Counted from the stretch's first letter, positions 35,245-43,863 are shown. The stretch is 64,000 nt of DNA from Kribbella sp. NBC_01245 (GCF_036226525.1 NZ_CP108487.1:6386001-6450000), one strand, 5' to 3'. Notes: a model not told the origin generated them from the sequence alone. Program-made: numbers and translations.

Positions 35245-37559
35245 GGCGCTCTCCGGTCTGGTTGTCTCGTCATCGAGGTCTGCGTGTTCTGCAACCCTGG
35301 ATCGCCGGGATGGGCTGTCGGCTGCGATCCGGCACCGAGGAACTTCTTCCGCAGCTGCGCTGGCGGCGCATTGTCCTTCGGGGGTGTCGTGTCCTTCCCG
35401 GACTCGTTGCCGCCGCCTGCTTGGGTGATGTTGGCGCCCGGGACCGGTTTGTCGGTCATGACGGCGTCGAACCTGGCGGAGTCCGCGGCATGTCGCGCGG
35501 CGCGCTGCATCGTGCGGCGCTGCTTCTCGCGGTTCGGATTGACGCCCAGCGCCAAGTCCAGGTGGAACACGACGTTGGAGACCCCGCGACGCAGGTAGCT
35601 CAGGTTCTCGCCCTTTCGGGTGATGAGCTGGGCCAGGTCGGGTGGGATCCGCTGGTGCAGCAGTTCCTGGTAGTCAGCCACGGTTTTGTCCCGCATCGAG
35701 CCGAAGACCGTGTAGTCGGCGGCGTCGAACTTGTTGAACTTCACGCCGGCGAGCATCTTGTCGATGTCGTTGTAGCTGAACACGACCCTGCCGCCGCGCT
35801 GGTAGAGCTGCTCGAGCTGCATCTCGATGTACCCCGTGACGCGGTCGTCGATGTTCTCCGCGCCGTGGATCACGACCGTGTCACCGCGCTCGAGTTTGCC
35901 GACCGCGAATCCGACGATGTTGACGAGCTGCGCCATCGCGACACCGCGGCCGCGACGCAGGAGCTTCGAGAAGTCGTAGATCACGCGCTTGGCGTCTCGG
36001 ATTCCGTCGACCGCGGCGGCTGTGTGGTTGTTGAACAGGTCACCGTTGTTGTCGAGCAGGTTCTTCGCGACGCTCTTGAGCACGTTGTACGCGCGCAGCT
36101 GGTCGGGGTCGTTCTTGTCGGAGTTCAGCAGGGCCTTGTGCTCGGTGTCCAGGTAGGAGACGAACATCTGCAGGCGCGGCACCTGCTCGTGCGGAATGCC
36201 CACGACGCGCAGGCGATGCCGCTGGGCCTTGGCATTTCGCACCCACATGCGCTGGTCGACGTAGAACTGTGTCGCCGTCTTCTCCAGTTCGTTGCGGATG
36301 ATCGACCCGACACCGCCATCGGCAGACTCGTAGAGCTGCTCGAACATCAACGCGAGCTTCTGCATCTGCGCCGCGAAGACAGGCAGTTCGTCAGCCTCTT
36401 CACCGAACATCTCGAACATGTTCACGTCACCTGTGTTCAGGTCGACGCGAGACGTCAGGGCGTCGAAGCGTGGCCCCAGCCTGTCCAGTTCCGCGCCGTC
36501 GAGCACCAGGTGCACCACGTGGCCGTTGTTCAGCAGGCACGACTGGGACAGCTTCGAGCACCACAGGTCGGAGATCTGTGCGCGGTTCAGATAGTCCGAG
36601 GTCGCACCGTCGGCGATGACTACGTGGTGGTCGTAGCCGTTGGAATCGAAGAGCACCGCCGAGTTGTTCACGTCGCCGACCATGTAGCCGACGTACTCGC
36701 CGCCGCGGTCGTTGAGGCCGTTCGTGACGAGCGAGTACGAACCGGCGAACTCCGTGGAGGTGAAGTGGAATCCGCGGCCGCGCTTCTTGTCGTTCTTCTT
36801 CAGCAGCCCTGACAGCTCCTGGCGCTGCTCGCCGGCGTACGCCGCGGCCTTGAGCGTCCCGAAACGGTCGATGTAGAGACGCGAGATCCGATCGATGCTG
36901 TCTTCCAGGATTGCCAGGTCTGGGGCTTTGAGCAGCAGCCGGTTCTGCACCGACAGGTACGCCGCCCCGTTCTGGATCTCGCTGATCGTGGCCTCGAGGT
37001 CGCCGGCGACCTTCCTCGCCTTGAGCTTCGAGGACGTCGTACCGCCGTCGACCAGCTCACCCGCCTCCAAGTTGTCGAGCTTCTCGGACTGCTTCGTGTA
37101 CTGGTCGATCCACTTGTCGGTCATCCGCGCGACCTGTTCGAGTACGACCGCGGTCACCCGTTCGTCGAGGCCATCGGGGATGCGCCCGATGCCCCAGAAC
37201 GGGCCGAAGCTGTCGTGGGCGGCCATGTCGTGGAAGAACGCCAGGACGCAGCCGACCGAGGCGTCGACCTGGAAGTAGTCCGACCGGAAGAGGTACTTCT
37301 CCTTGGGCTTCAGCGCGAGCAGGTGTGGGTACGACTCGAACTTTCCCTCGAGACGCTTCGCATCCTGGCGGCGTCGCCACCAGCCGAGCCTGGCCTCCGA
37401 CTCTGTTTGATCGGCGACTCCGCCGGCCGCATCCTGCCCGCTCGCCATGGAACCGGCAGTTGCCGGCGCGTCGAACGAGAACTCGTCGGTGAGCTCGGGA
37501 CGCGCTTCATCCTTGTTCGGGGTCCCGAGTGAGGTTCGAAGCTTGGTGAGCAGTGCCAT
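35241..37559 (-). CDS. VirB4-like conjugation protein with degenerate nucleotide-binding motifs
   Basis: About 772 residues, start ATG 37559 (MALLTKLRTSLG) after GGAGAA; the open frame upstream to 37961 lies over the PrgI gene and is shadow sequence. The fold follows actinobacterial VirB4/AAA_10 proteins: the FAGSYSLVTNGLNDRGGEYV region, then YDHHVVIADGATSDYLNRA where the P-loop should be, and TVVIHGAENID where the Walker B DEAW should be. The GK[ST] and the acidic Walker B residues are absent, so ATP hydrolysis is unlikely. It overlaps the TrbL-like gene by four bases and follows the PrgI gene by 47 bp. I infer a structural, non-hydrolysing VirB4 homologue. Confidence 0.7.
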   Translation of the reverse strand: MALLTKLRTSLGTPNKDEARPELTDEFSFDAPATAGSMASGQDAAGGVADQTESEARLGWWRRRQDAKRLEGKFESYPHLLALKPKEKYLFRSDYFQVDASVGCVLAFFHDMAAHDSFGPFWGIGRIPDGLDERVTAVVLEQVARMTDKWIDQYTKQSEKLDNLEAGELVDGGTTSSKLKARKVAGDLEATISEIQNGAAYLSVQNRLLLKAPDLAILEDSIDRISRLYIDRFGTLKAAAYAGEQRQELSGLLKKNDKKRGRGFHFTSTEFAGSYSLVTNGLNDRGGEYVGYMVGDVNNSAVLFDSNGYDHHVVIADGATSDYLNRAQISDLWCSKLSQSCLLNNGHVVHLVLDGAELDRLGPRFDALTSRVDLNTGDVNMFEMFGEEADELPVFAAQMQKLALMFEQLYESADGGVGSIIRNELEKTATQFYVDQRMWVRNAKAQRHRLRVVGIPHEQVPRLQMFVSYLDTEHKALLNSDKNDPDQLRAYNVLKSVAKNLLDNNGDLFNNHTAAAVDGIRDAKRVIYDFSKLLRRGRGVAMAQLVNIVGFAVGKLERGDTVVIHGAENIDDRVTGYIEMQLEQLYQRGGRVVFSYNDIDKMLAGVKFNKFDAADYTVFGSMRDKTVADYQELLHQRIPPDLAQLITRKGENLSYLRRGVSNVVFHLDLALGVNPNREKQRRTMQRAARHAADSARFDAVMTDKPVPGANITQAGGGNESGKDTTPPKDNAPPAQLRKKFLGAGSQPTAHPGDPGLQNTQTSMTRQPDRRAP

Positions 37560-37606
37560 CGTCTCGTCTTCTCCTGCGTATATGCAGGGGTCGCAGTGCT
37601 GTCGGG

Positions 37607-38488
37607 TCAGCCCAGAAGGCTTTCGGTGGTGCCCTGGTACAGGATCCGGAGCATCTGATGGGACTCGTCGCGGCCGAGCATCGTGACCTCCTTGATCATG
37701 AGAGAGGAACCCTCGACCTCGGCCTGCAGGACCAGGTGTCCCTGGCGCAGCACGTCGGCGCTCTTGCCCTTGAGCAGGACGTATTGATGGATCGAGGTGA
37801 ACTTGCCACCCACATGGCCGGTGAGGATGTCGTACTGCTCGTTCTGCAACTCCAGGAGATCCGGATCCCGTACCTGAAGAGCCTGATTGCGGCGTTCCAG
37901 GTTGGCCACCTGGTGGTAGATCCGCTGCGGCTCCTTCGTGGTGATAAAGACGTGCTCGCAACTGGTCGGCACCTTCCGCCAGAACGAATCGACGCGATCC
38001 AGGATCGAGGTCCGGTCCTCGTCGAACAGCAGGTAGCTCGCCGAACCGACCACGAGGTATACCTGGCCGAGGCTGCCGTCGGAGAAGCTGATCGCGCCGT
38101 TCTCGGTCACGTCGTCGACACCGACGATCGAGTAGAAGCCGCTTGGATCAGCACTGCGCCGCGTGAGCACCAGCCGGGCCTTTCTCGGCAGGTAGGCCAG
38201 CAGTGCCGGCACGGTCATGAAGCGCAGTTCTCTGGTCCTGGTCAGGCCGCCGAGGTAGAACACGGTGATGAGCGACCAGACGACGAACAGCACGATGAGC
38301 GCCGGGCCGGCCGACTTGATGAACGTAGTCGTTGCCGCCCACAGGGTGACGAGGACGCCGCCGCCCAGGAACAGGATCTGCTTCATGGGAGACGGCGGGA
38401 CCTGCCAGCCGCCGACGCTGAACGAGATCTCGTGGTCGAGGAAGGACCTGTTCAGTGGTGCTGGGATCTTGTAGGAGTGGCGGGCCAT
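37607..38488 (-). CDS. PrgI-family (VirB3-like) type IV secretion protein
   Basis: About 293 residues from ATG 38488 (MARHSYKIPAPLNRS), with AAGGACAG upstream. The N-terminus has two adjacent hydrophobic segments (ILFLGGGVLVTLWAATTTF and ALIVLFVVWSLITVFYLGG) followed by a cytoplasmic domain, the layout of PrgI/SCO6880-type proteins that sit beside VirB4 in Gram-positive conjugation systems. The cytoplasmic part (SIVGVDDVTENGAISFSDG onward) is the portion normally fused to or packed against VirB4. Gene order PrgI, VirB4, TrbL matches this class. Confidence 0.78.
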   Translation of the reverse strand: MARHSYKIPAPLNRSFLDHEISFSVGGWQVPPSPMKQILFLGGGVLVTLWAATTTFIKSAGPALIVLFVVWSLITVFYLGGLTRTRELRFMTVPALLAYLPRKARLVLTRRSADPSGFYSIVGVDDVTENGAISFSDGSLGQVYLVVGSASYLLFDEDRTSILDRVDSFWRKVPTSCEHVFITTKEPQRIYHQVANLERRNQALQVRDPDLLELQNEQYDILTGHVGGKFTSIHQYVLLKGKSADVLRQGHLVLQAEVEGSSLMIKEVTMLGRDESHQMLRILYQGTTESLLG

Positions 38489-38537
38489 AGTTGCTGTCCT
38501 TACTGCCGGGTCATCGGGCCAGGGGAGTGCTCGGCTG

Positions 38538-39422
38538 TCACGGTGCCTCGAGAAGGGGGACGGGACCGCGCAGGTCGAGGACCGCGAAGCATCCGGGTGT
38601 CCGCTCGCGGTCGAGGATTTCCTGGCGGACGGGGACCGGCTGAGTCGCACCGTCTGCCGTTCCGCGCCGAAGGATCGTGCGCTCGGAGTGGCGCAGGTGA
38701 TAGCGGCCGCTGACGGTGAGCGTTTCCTTGCCCGGGTCGAGCACCGAGAGCACGCGTTCGGTGTGTTCGCGCTGCGCTGTTCGCGCGTACGTCAGGTCGC
38801 TCGGGTCCCAGCCCGCGCCGTCGCCCAGGTAGGCGAGCAGCCCCGGAGTGGCCAGAGCCTCATGCGCGAGCACGACGTCAGGACCGATCGGCGACGACAA
38901 CAGTCCCTGCGCCTGGGCATCAGTCGTGAGCTCGGCGGGCCACCAGTTCCTGCCCGGCACACGCAGGCTGCGGTCGAGGCTGGCTGCTCCCGACAGCCAG
39001 CCGATCGCGTGGACGGGATCGGCGAGGCCGCCGTTGCCTGCGAGGACCACGCCGGAGCGGGGCAACAGATCGATATGGGAGAAGATCTGAACGGTGCCGC
39101 TGGCGTCGCGGGGGAGAGCGTCGATCAGGTCGTAGTTCTCGAGGCTGCCGAGCACCACGTAGAGCCGGAGCCCCAGCTTGGCCAGCGTGCCGTTGAGCTC
39201 GTCGAGAGCGCGTGACTCGGCGCGGGTGCCGCTCCAGATCAGCCCGAAGTTGCCGAGTTGTACCAGCGAAGTGCACCCGCGCTGAGCCAGAATCGTCGCG
39301 GCTCCTCGCAGAAAGCCTGCGTCGCCGTGTGCGTCGCCGATCAGCCCGACGAGTCCGCCCAGGACCGGGTCCGATGCCAGCTGCGCAGGGGCTACAGCCC
39401 TCGAAGGATGAACGGTGGTCAT
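38538..39422 (-). CDS. Calcineurin-like phosphoesterase homologue with substituted metal ligands
   Basis: About 294 residues. The fold marks of the metallophosphoesterase family are present: GLIGDAHGD, then QLGNFGLIW, VLGSLENYD, AIGWLSGAASLDR and VVLAHEAL. In active enzymes the second and third motifs read GDFGxxW and GNHENYD. Here Asp is Asn and Asn-His is Ser-Leu, so binuclear metal binding is probably lost. I prefer ATG 39422, with AAGGAC upstream; ATG 39458 overlaps the topoisomerase stop as ATGA and is also possible. It lies between the topoisomerase and PrgI genes in the transfer operon, so a structural or regulatory role is likely. Confidence 0.65.
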   Translation of the reverse strand: MTTVHPSRAVAPAQLASDPVLGGLVGLIGDAHGDAGFLRGAATILAQRGCTSLVQLGNFGLIWSGTRAESRALDELNGTLAKLGLRLYVVLGSLENYDLIDALPRDASGTVQIFSHIDLLPRSGVVLAGNGGLADPVHAIGWLSGAASLDRSLRVPGRNWWPAELTTDAQAQGLLSSPIGPDVVLAHEALATPGLLAYLGDGAGWDPSDLTYARTAQREHTERVLSVLDPGKETLTVSGRYHLRHSERTILRRGTADGATQPVPVRQEILDRERTPGCFAVLDLRGPVPLLEAP

Positions 39423-39454
39423 CAAGGAAGTCCTTTCCGTTGCTGCCGCGGAGT

Positions 39455-41881
39455 TCATGCGAAGGCCGGCACGATCTTTTTCCTGCCGTCCTCGTTCTTC
39501 CAGGTGAGGTCCGCGTCGAACTTCCTGCCTCTGGCCGAGGTCAGGCCCTTCACATGGATGCTCGTGCCTCTGGCCAGCGCGGTGCGCTCGTCGTCGGTGA
39601 AGACGTGCTGGCACCAACTCGTCGGCGGGAGAGAGGTGTCGAAGTCGGGGACGATCTTTTTGCCTTCGCCGGGCTTGTCTTCCTTGAACCAGACCTTGCA
39701 CTGGAAGGCGTTGCCCTGCTTGCTGAGGAAGTCGCCGGCCTCGACCGATCCACCGGCCGCGAGCTGTTTTAGCTCGGCGGGTGTGAACACGTGGGAGCAC
39801 CACTCCTTGGGTGGCTGGGCAGCGCCGCTGGCGTCGCGGCGGCCGAGGCCGAGCTTGCTGAAGCCGACAAACTTGTTGCCTTTGAACGTCTGTTCGGCCA
39901 GCTCGCCGAATACGTCGTAGGTCTTGCCCTGCTGGCTCCTGGCCTCGAACTCGATTGTCTCGGCGGCCAGCAACTGCTGTACTTCCTGGTCGCTGAAACG
40001 GTGGCCACCCCACGCACGGGCAAATGTCACTGACTGGCCGGTCTTCGCCCAGATACCAGTCGCACGCTCCTTGTGCGTGCCTGCGGTGCCTTGCGGACCG
40101 AGTTTTGCCTCGATTGCCGCGGCGTTCTTCTTCATCTGCGCGATGTCCTCGCGCACCCAGTCCGCGACGACGGCGAGGCGTTCCTCGGCGGTCGCGGTTC
40201 CGGCGGCGATGTCGCGCATGTCGGCATAGATCTTCTCTGTGAGATCCAGGCTGCCGATCCGTGTGCCGGGCAGCAGCAGCCAGCTCAGCTGGCCCGCGTC
40301 GGCGAGGGTGAGCTTGCGGCCGCGCTCCACGAGCAGTGGGTACTTCACGCTCGTAGAAGTCACCTCGCTGTAGGTCGAGGTCCGCGTTGCGCCTGTGCCG
40401 ACGTCGCGCTTCTCGAGCTGCTTCATGAGCCACTTCATGCTCGGGTGCTCGGGGCGCTTGTTCGCGCCTTCGAAGACGAACGGCTCGGCGTTGCGGCCGA
40501 GTCCCTTGCTGGTCTCAGTCGCCACCGGGTCTGCCGTAGCGGAGTTGTCTGCAGGATTGTCACCGGAGTCCGGGTCGAACACGGCCTTCCAGCCTGCGCT
40601 CTTGGGCACGTTCGCGATCCCGACGAACTCCGCGTAGCGCTGTACGTGGCCCTTCTGCTGCTCGTAGACGTAGTCCTCGGCCAGCATGGCCAGGTAATTC
40701 TTGGCCAGGGTCTCGTAGATGAGGCGGCCGGTCTGGCCGAACCGTTGCGCGACGTCGTCCAGCGATGCAGGCACCTTCGGTCCCGGCCGGTTCGCACCGT
40801 GCGCGCCTTGAGGTTTGACGTGTGTTCGGCGTGGCTTGCGGTGCGTCAATAGAGCAATGTCGACACCGGCGACCGCGGCGATGTTGTCGGCGAGTGGCGC
40901 GAGCTCGTTGAACTGCTCCGGCGTGATCGTTTTGTCCTCGGTGCGCGGGTAGCTGACGACCTGTGCCTCGTACATCTTCTGGTACGTCTCGAGGACGAGT
41001 TTGGCCTTCACACCCTTGCCCACCAGCATCGACGACAGCGCCGCGAGGTCGAGCAGCCGCGGCGGCGCGGTCTGCTTCGTCACCGTGGCGTCGAGCACGA
41101 CAGGCGATGCCGAGTACCGCTGCGGTACCTGAGCCTTCTGGCCGAATCGCGGCTCGTTCGGGTTCGTGTACATGACGTCGTTCTCGTCGCGGAAGCGGTT
41201 CTGGAAGAACGGCTGCTTGACGTAGTCGCTGTACGCCTTCAGCTGGTCCCCGACCAACTTGACCATCGCGGACTTCAGCCGGCCCTGCCGCAGCACCGTG
41301 TCCCGGCCGCGGGAGCGCGCGATGCTGGTTGCGCAACGGGTCCACTGCATCGACAGGAAGTCGAACTTGGAGCGGTAGATCGCCTTGGCATACTCGTCGA
41401 AGTGCTGCAGCGAAGCGATCGTCTTACGCGACGAGAACGCCTTCTGCAGCGACACCGGTGCCTCGTCGGTGAAATACATGCGCGACCACGACTTCGGCCG
41501 CAGACCCAGCTCAAGGAACGCATTCACGGCAATCATGCCGCCCTCACCCGTCGGGTCCACATCGGTCGCGATCACGATCTCGTCGCAGCCGGCCAGCGTC
41601 TGCTTCACCTCCTGCGCCACCTTGGCAACGCCCTTGATGACCTCCAGATTCCAGGTGAGGTCGCGCGGATCCCAGGGAAGATTCGCCAGGTCCCACTGGT
41701 GATACCTGCCTGCCAGAGCGGGGTCGGACACCATCTGGTGCGGGTCGACGAACTCATACAGGTGCCCACGCGCGTGGGCGATGACGAACCGCTCGCCGTT
41801 GTAACTGCCGCTCTTGCCTCCCAGCGCCGCCGCGAAGTGGCGCGCGGCCGACGGCTTCTCGGTCAGGATCCCCACAGTCAT
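39455..41881 (-). CDS. Type IA DNA topoisomerase (plasmid TopB/TraE-like)
   Basis: An 808-residue protein. The TOPRIM part has ILTEKPSAARHFA and VIATDVDPTGEGG (the D-x-D and E residues that hold Mg2+). The strand-passage domain carries VVSYPRTEDKTIT with the catalytic Tyr at residue 311. After residue 600 there are three related repeats (about 620, 695 and 757), each with an HxF-x-E-x(3)-L start and a stretch before V-P-x-F. They resemble DUF3945-type repeats and replace zinc fingers. Conjugative elements often carry such enzymes to relax DNA during replication or transfer. GAGGTGGAG precedes the ATG, and a 31-bp palindrome sits in the promoter region. Confidence 0.85.
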   Translation of the reverse strand: MTVGILTEKPSAARHFAAALGGKSGSYNGERFVIAHARGHLYEFVDPHQMVSDPALAGRYHQWDLANLPWDPRDLTWNLEVIKGVAKVAQEVKQTLAGCDEIVIATDVDPTGEGGMIAVNAFLELGLRPKSWSRMYFTDEAPVSLQKAFSSRKTIASLQHFDEYAKAIYRSKFDFLSMQWTRCATSIARSRGRDTVLRQGRLKSAMVKLVGDQLKAYSDYVKQPFFQNRFRDENDVMYTNPNEPRFGQKAQVPQRYSASPVVLDATVTKQTAPPRLLDLAALSSMLVGKGVKAKLVLETYQKMYEAQVVSYPRTEDKTITPEQFNELAPLADNIAAVAGVDIALLTHRKPRRTHVKPQGAHGANRPGPKVPASLDDVAQRFGQTGRLIYETLAKNYLAMLAEDYVYEQQKGHVQRYAEFVGIANVPKSAGWKAVFDPDSGDNPADNSATADPVATETSKGLGRNAEPFVFEGANKRPEHPSMKWLMKQLEKRDVGTGATRTSTYSEVTSTSVKYPLLVERGRKLTLADAGQLSWLLLPGTRIGSLDLTEKIYADMRDIAAGTATAEERLAVVADWVREDIAQMKKNAAAIEAKLGPQGTAGTHKERATGIWAKTGQSVTFARAWGGHRFSDQEVQQLLAAETIEFEARSQQGKTYDVFGELAEQTFKGNKFVGFSKLGLGRRDASGAAQPPKEWCSHVFTPAELKQLAAGGSVEAGDFLSKQGNAFQCKVWFKEDKPGEGKKIVPDFDTSLPPTSWCQHVFTDDERTALARGTSIHVKGLTSARGRKFDADLTWKNEDGRKKIVPAFA

Positions 41882-41932
41882 ATCGACTCCACCTCAGATG
41901 TCTCCATCGCGGACACTGAGCAGCCTATCCTG

Positions 41933-41963
41933 ATAGTCATTCAATAGTCTATTGAATGACTAT
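41933..41963. promoter_or_regulatory. Perfect 31-bp AT-rich palindrome upstream of the topoisomerase gene
   Basis: ATAGTCATTCAATAG (41933-41947), one central base, then CTATTGAATGACTAT (41949-41963), an exact inverted repeat. It lies about 50 bp upstream of the topoisomerase start and about 110 bp downstream of the preceding gene's stop. The ribbon-helix-helix protein of the same operon is a plausible ligand. An operator is the simplest reading; an origin-of-transfer hairpin is the alternative. Confidence 0.75.
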
Positions 41964-42075
41964 CTGAATGGGTCGAGTGATGAGGTGAGGACGTGGATCG
42001 GTCGCGACTACTGCGGTCGGAGCTTCCTGGCGCCGGATGCTGTTCTCGTGCTGCTGGCCGGCCGCGGCTACGTGC

Positions 42076-43245
42076 TCACCGGATCGGCCTTCCGTCCCGG
42101 TCGTCCTCGAACTTGCTGCGTTTCCGCGTCTCATCCCGGGCTCTGTCGCGAATATAGATCGCGTCCTGGTGCGTGATCGGCGCGTCATGGATGTTGTGCG
42201 AACCGCGCAGGAAGTTCACCGTGCGATCGGCGATCGAGTACGCCACCGATTGCTCGATGACAGCGCTGGTCCGCTGAATGGCTGTCGCCATCGCGTGCAG
42301 ACGCTCCAGCTGGGTGGTGTGCTGGTGCTCCAGCTGCTCGAGGGTATCGATGCGCCCGGCAATCGAACCGAGCAACGGGTCCTGTGAGCGGAACAGCTCG
42401 ACGGCCGCTTGCGTCGCCGGGTCCGTCTCCATGCGCACGTCCAGCTGGGCCAGCAAGAAGGCGGCCACCAGAGCGCCCTGGCTCAGCCGCCGGCTGAACG
42501 CCTCGGCCACCTTGTCGCTGACACCTCGCTCGCGTATGGCCGCGGAGTGAAGCTGCAGGCGAAGCGCATCCACGAGCGCGCGAGGCAGGTTCCGCACCAT
42601 GGGCTGGCTCGCCAGGCCGATGATCCGGAAACCTGACTCCGGCAGGGATTCGGCAGTACCGCTGCCGCCGCCCCTTGTCCCGGTTGCCGCCTGGATCGCG
42701 TCCTGCTGGTCGGTCTTGCGGTGCGCTGACACCGCGGACACGGCCAGGTGATCGAGGTTCCGCTCGTCCTCGGCGTCCAGTACCGCATCGAGCTCCTGAG
42801 GTGCTCTGATCTCCGGCCTCGGACCACTCGTGTCTGTGCCATCCGATCGGGGAGACGTCGCGGCTGGTTGCTGTGGGTCCGGTAGGGGTGCCGATGTACC
42901 GCCGCTGCCCGACGAGCTGCTGCGGCGCGGGCTACCGCCGTGGTTCGTCGGACTGCCTGCGCCCACTGCCTCAAGCCCATCGTGCGCCGCTCTCTCGGGG
43001 GTGGGTGTGTCGGGCACCGGCTCGGATGCCGGGGGGCCGGCTGCCTGCCCAGCAAGAGCGGCATCTTCAATCGGTGGTTCGGCAACGTCGAAGGTCGGCT
43101 CGTCGTAGGCGGCTCCCTCGGCCGGCGGAGGGGTTCCCGCGCCGGTCCGCCGGAACTCGTCGAGGAAGGATGTGTCGACCTCCATGGAGTCGTTGGCCTT
43201 CGCGTCATCGAGCAGGTCCTGAAAACTGCTGCCACCCATGATCAC
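42076..43245 (-). CDS. Unknown transfer-operon protein (acidic N-terminus, helical C-terminus)
   Basis: A 389-residue protein. Residues 1-190 are disordered, rich in Pro, Ser, Gly, Asp and Glu. The C-terminal 190 residues are helical, with FRIIGLASQPMVRNLPRALV and a coiled-coil-like section (IDTLEQLEHQHTTQLERLHAM). It begins ATGATCATG, and the ATGA overlaps the stop of the ribbon-helix-helix gene, so they are coupled. I infer a partner of the DNA-binding protein, perhaps a relaxosome or partition-like factor. No domain is recognised. Confidence 0.65.
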   Translation of the reverse strand: MIMGGSSFQDLLDDAKANDSMEVDTSFLDEFRRTGAGTPPPAEGAAYDEPTFDVAEPPIEDAALAGQAAGPPASEPVPDTPTPERAAHDGLEAVGAGSPTNHGGSPRRSSSSGSGGTSAPLPDPQQPAATSPRSDGTDTSGPRPEIRAPQELDAVLDAEDERNLDHLAVSAVSAHRKTDQQDAIQAATGTRGGGSGTAESLPESGFRIIGLASQPMVRNLPRALVDALRLQLHSAAIRERGVSDKVAEAFSRRLSQGALVAAFLLAQLDVRMETDPATQAAVELFRSQDPLLGSIAGRIDTLEQLEHQHTTQLERLHAMATAIQRTSAVIEQSVAYSIADRTVNFLRGSHNIHDAPITHQDAIYIRDRARDETRKRSKFEDDRDGRPIR

Positions 43246-43580
43246 AACTCCCCGTCCTCGGCATCGAGCAGATAGTTGTCGCCTCGAGTGAGGCCGATGA
43301 GGGAGTCGAAGCCCTGTGTGACAACCCGCTCGAGGTTCGCGCTGTTCGTCGACAAAGCCTTGACCTCGTCGACCAGCTGATTGAGCCGGGCGATCTCAAG
43401 GGTCGGCAGGTCGTAGTCCAGGTTCTCGCGCCGGATCTTCTCGTCGACAGCCTCGGCCATGTACTCGTTGACCGACGTGTAGCCGCGGCGCTGGGCCCAA
43501 TACTCCGCCCGCTGCTTGACGTCCGGATGGAGGCGCACGACCGCGCGCTCCCGGCGATCCTGGTTGACGACTGCCGACAT
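43242..43580 (-). CDS. Ribbon-helix-helix DNA-binding protein
   Basis: A 112-residue protein. Residues 10-52 form an Arc/MobC-like ribbon-helix-helix: ERAVVRLHPDVKQRAEYWAQ, then RGYTSVNEYMAEAVDEKIRR. The C-terminal half is helical and probably mediates oligomerisation (LNQLVDEVKAL). Such proteins either repress their own operon or mark the origin of transfer for a relaxase. It is the first gene of the leftward transfer operon, and palindromes lie just upstream. The coupled downstream gene may be its partner. Confidence 0.8.
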   Translation of the reverse strand: MSAVVNQDRRERAVVRLHPDVKQRAEYWAQRRGYTSVNEYMAEAVDEKIRRENLDYDLPTLEIARLNQLVDEVKALSTNSANLERVVTQGFDSLIGLTRGDNYLLDAEDGEL

Positions 43581-43863
43581 GCCGAACCTCCCCGGTGAGC
43601 ATCCACGTCCTTTATGAATACATCATACTAAGCCATTTACATACTTATGTAATATCTATCTAATGGTTCATTGGATCTGTGAGTGGGCTCGGGCTAGTGA
43701 GATCGACAGAGTCGATCCGGGATCTCAGCGAAGAAGAAACCTGGTTGGTTGCAGGGCGCCCGGTTGAGTCCGGGCGCCGGAACCCGCAGCACTACGCGTG
43801 CGCAGGGCCTCCAATGACCACTGCAGGTCTCATCCATCGACACGACATTGAGGACCACCTGCC
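43581..43863. promoter_or_regulatory. AT-rich divergent control region (candidate promoters, operator or oriT)
   Basis: This 283-bp gap separates two divergent operons. Bases 43610-43675 are unusually AT-rich for the window and hold the palindrome TTACATA-CT-TATGTAA (43637-43652), flanked by the inverted pair CCATT (43633-43637) and AATGG (43662-43666). The position about 57 bp upstream of the ribbon-helix-helix start suits autoregulation. I cannot identify a nick site. Confidence 0.6.

Noticed and set aside
37560..37961. 134-residue N-terminal extension of the VirB4-like protein
   Set aside because: It overlaps the PrgI gene in another phase and is Gly/Pro/Arg-rich shadow sequence; ATG 37559 has GGAGAA upstream.
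39423..40433. Long N-terminal extension of the phosphoesterase-like protein
   Set aside because: It lies over the topoisomerase 3' region in another phase with shadow composition.
41952..42176. 74-codon frame on + starting inside the palindrome
   Set aside because: Starts in the palindrome arm, has no ribosome site and overlaps the end of the gene at 42076-43245.
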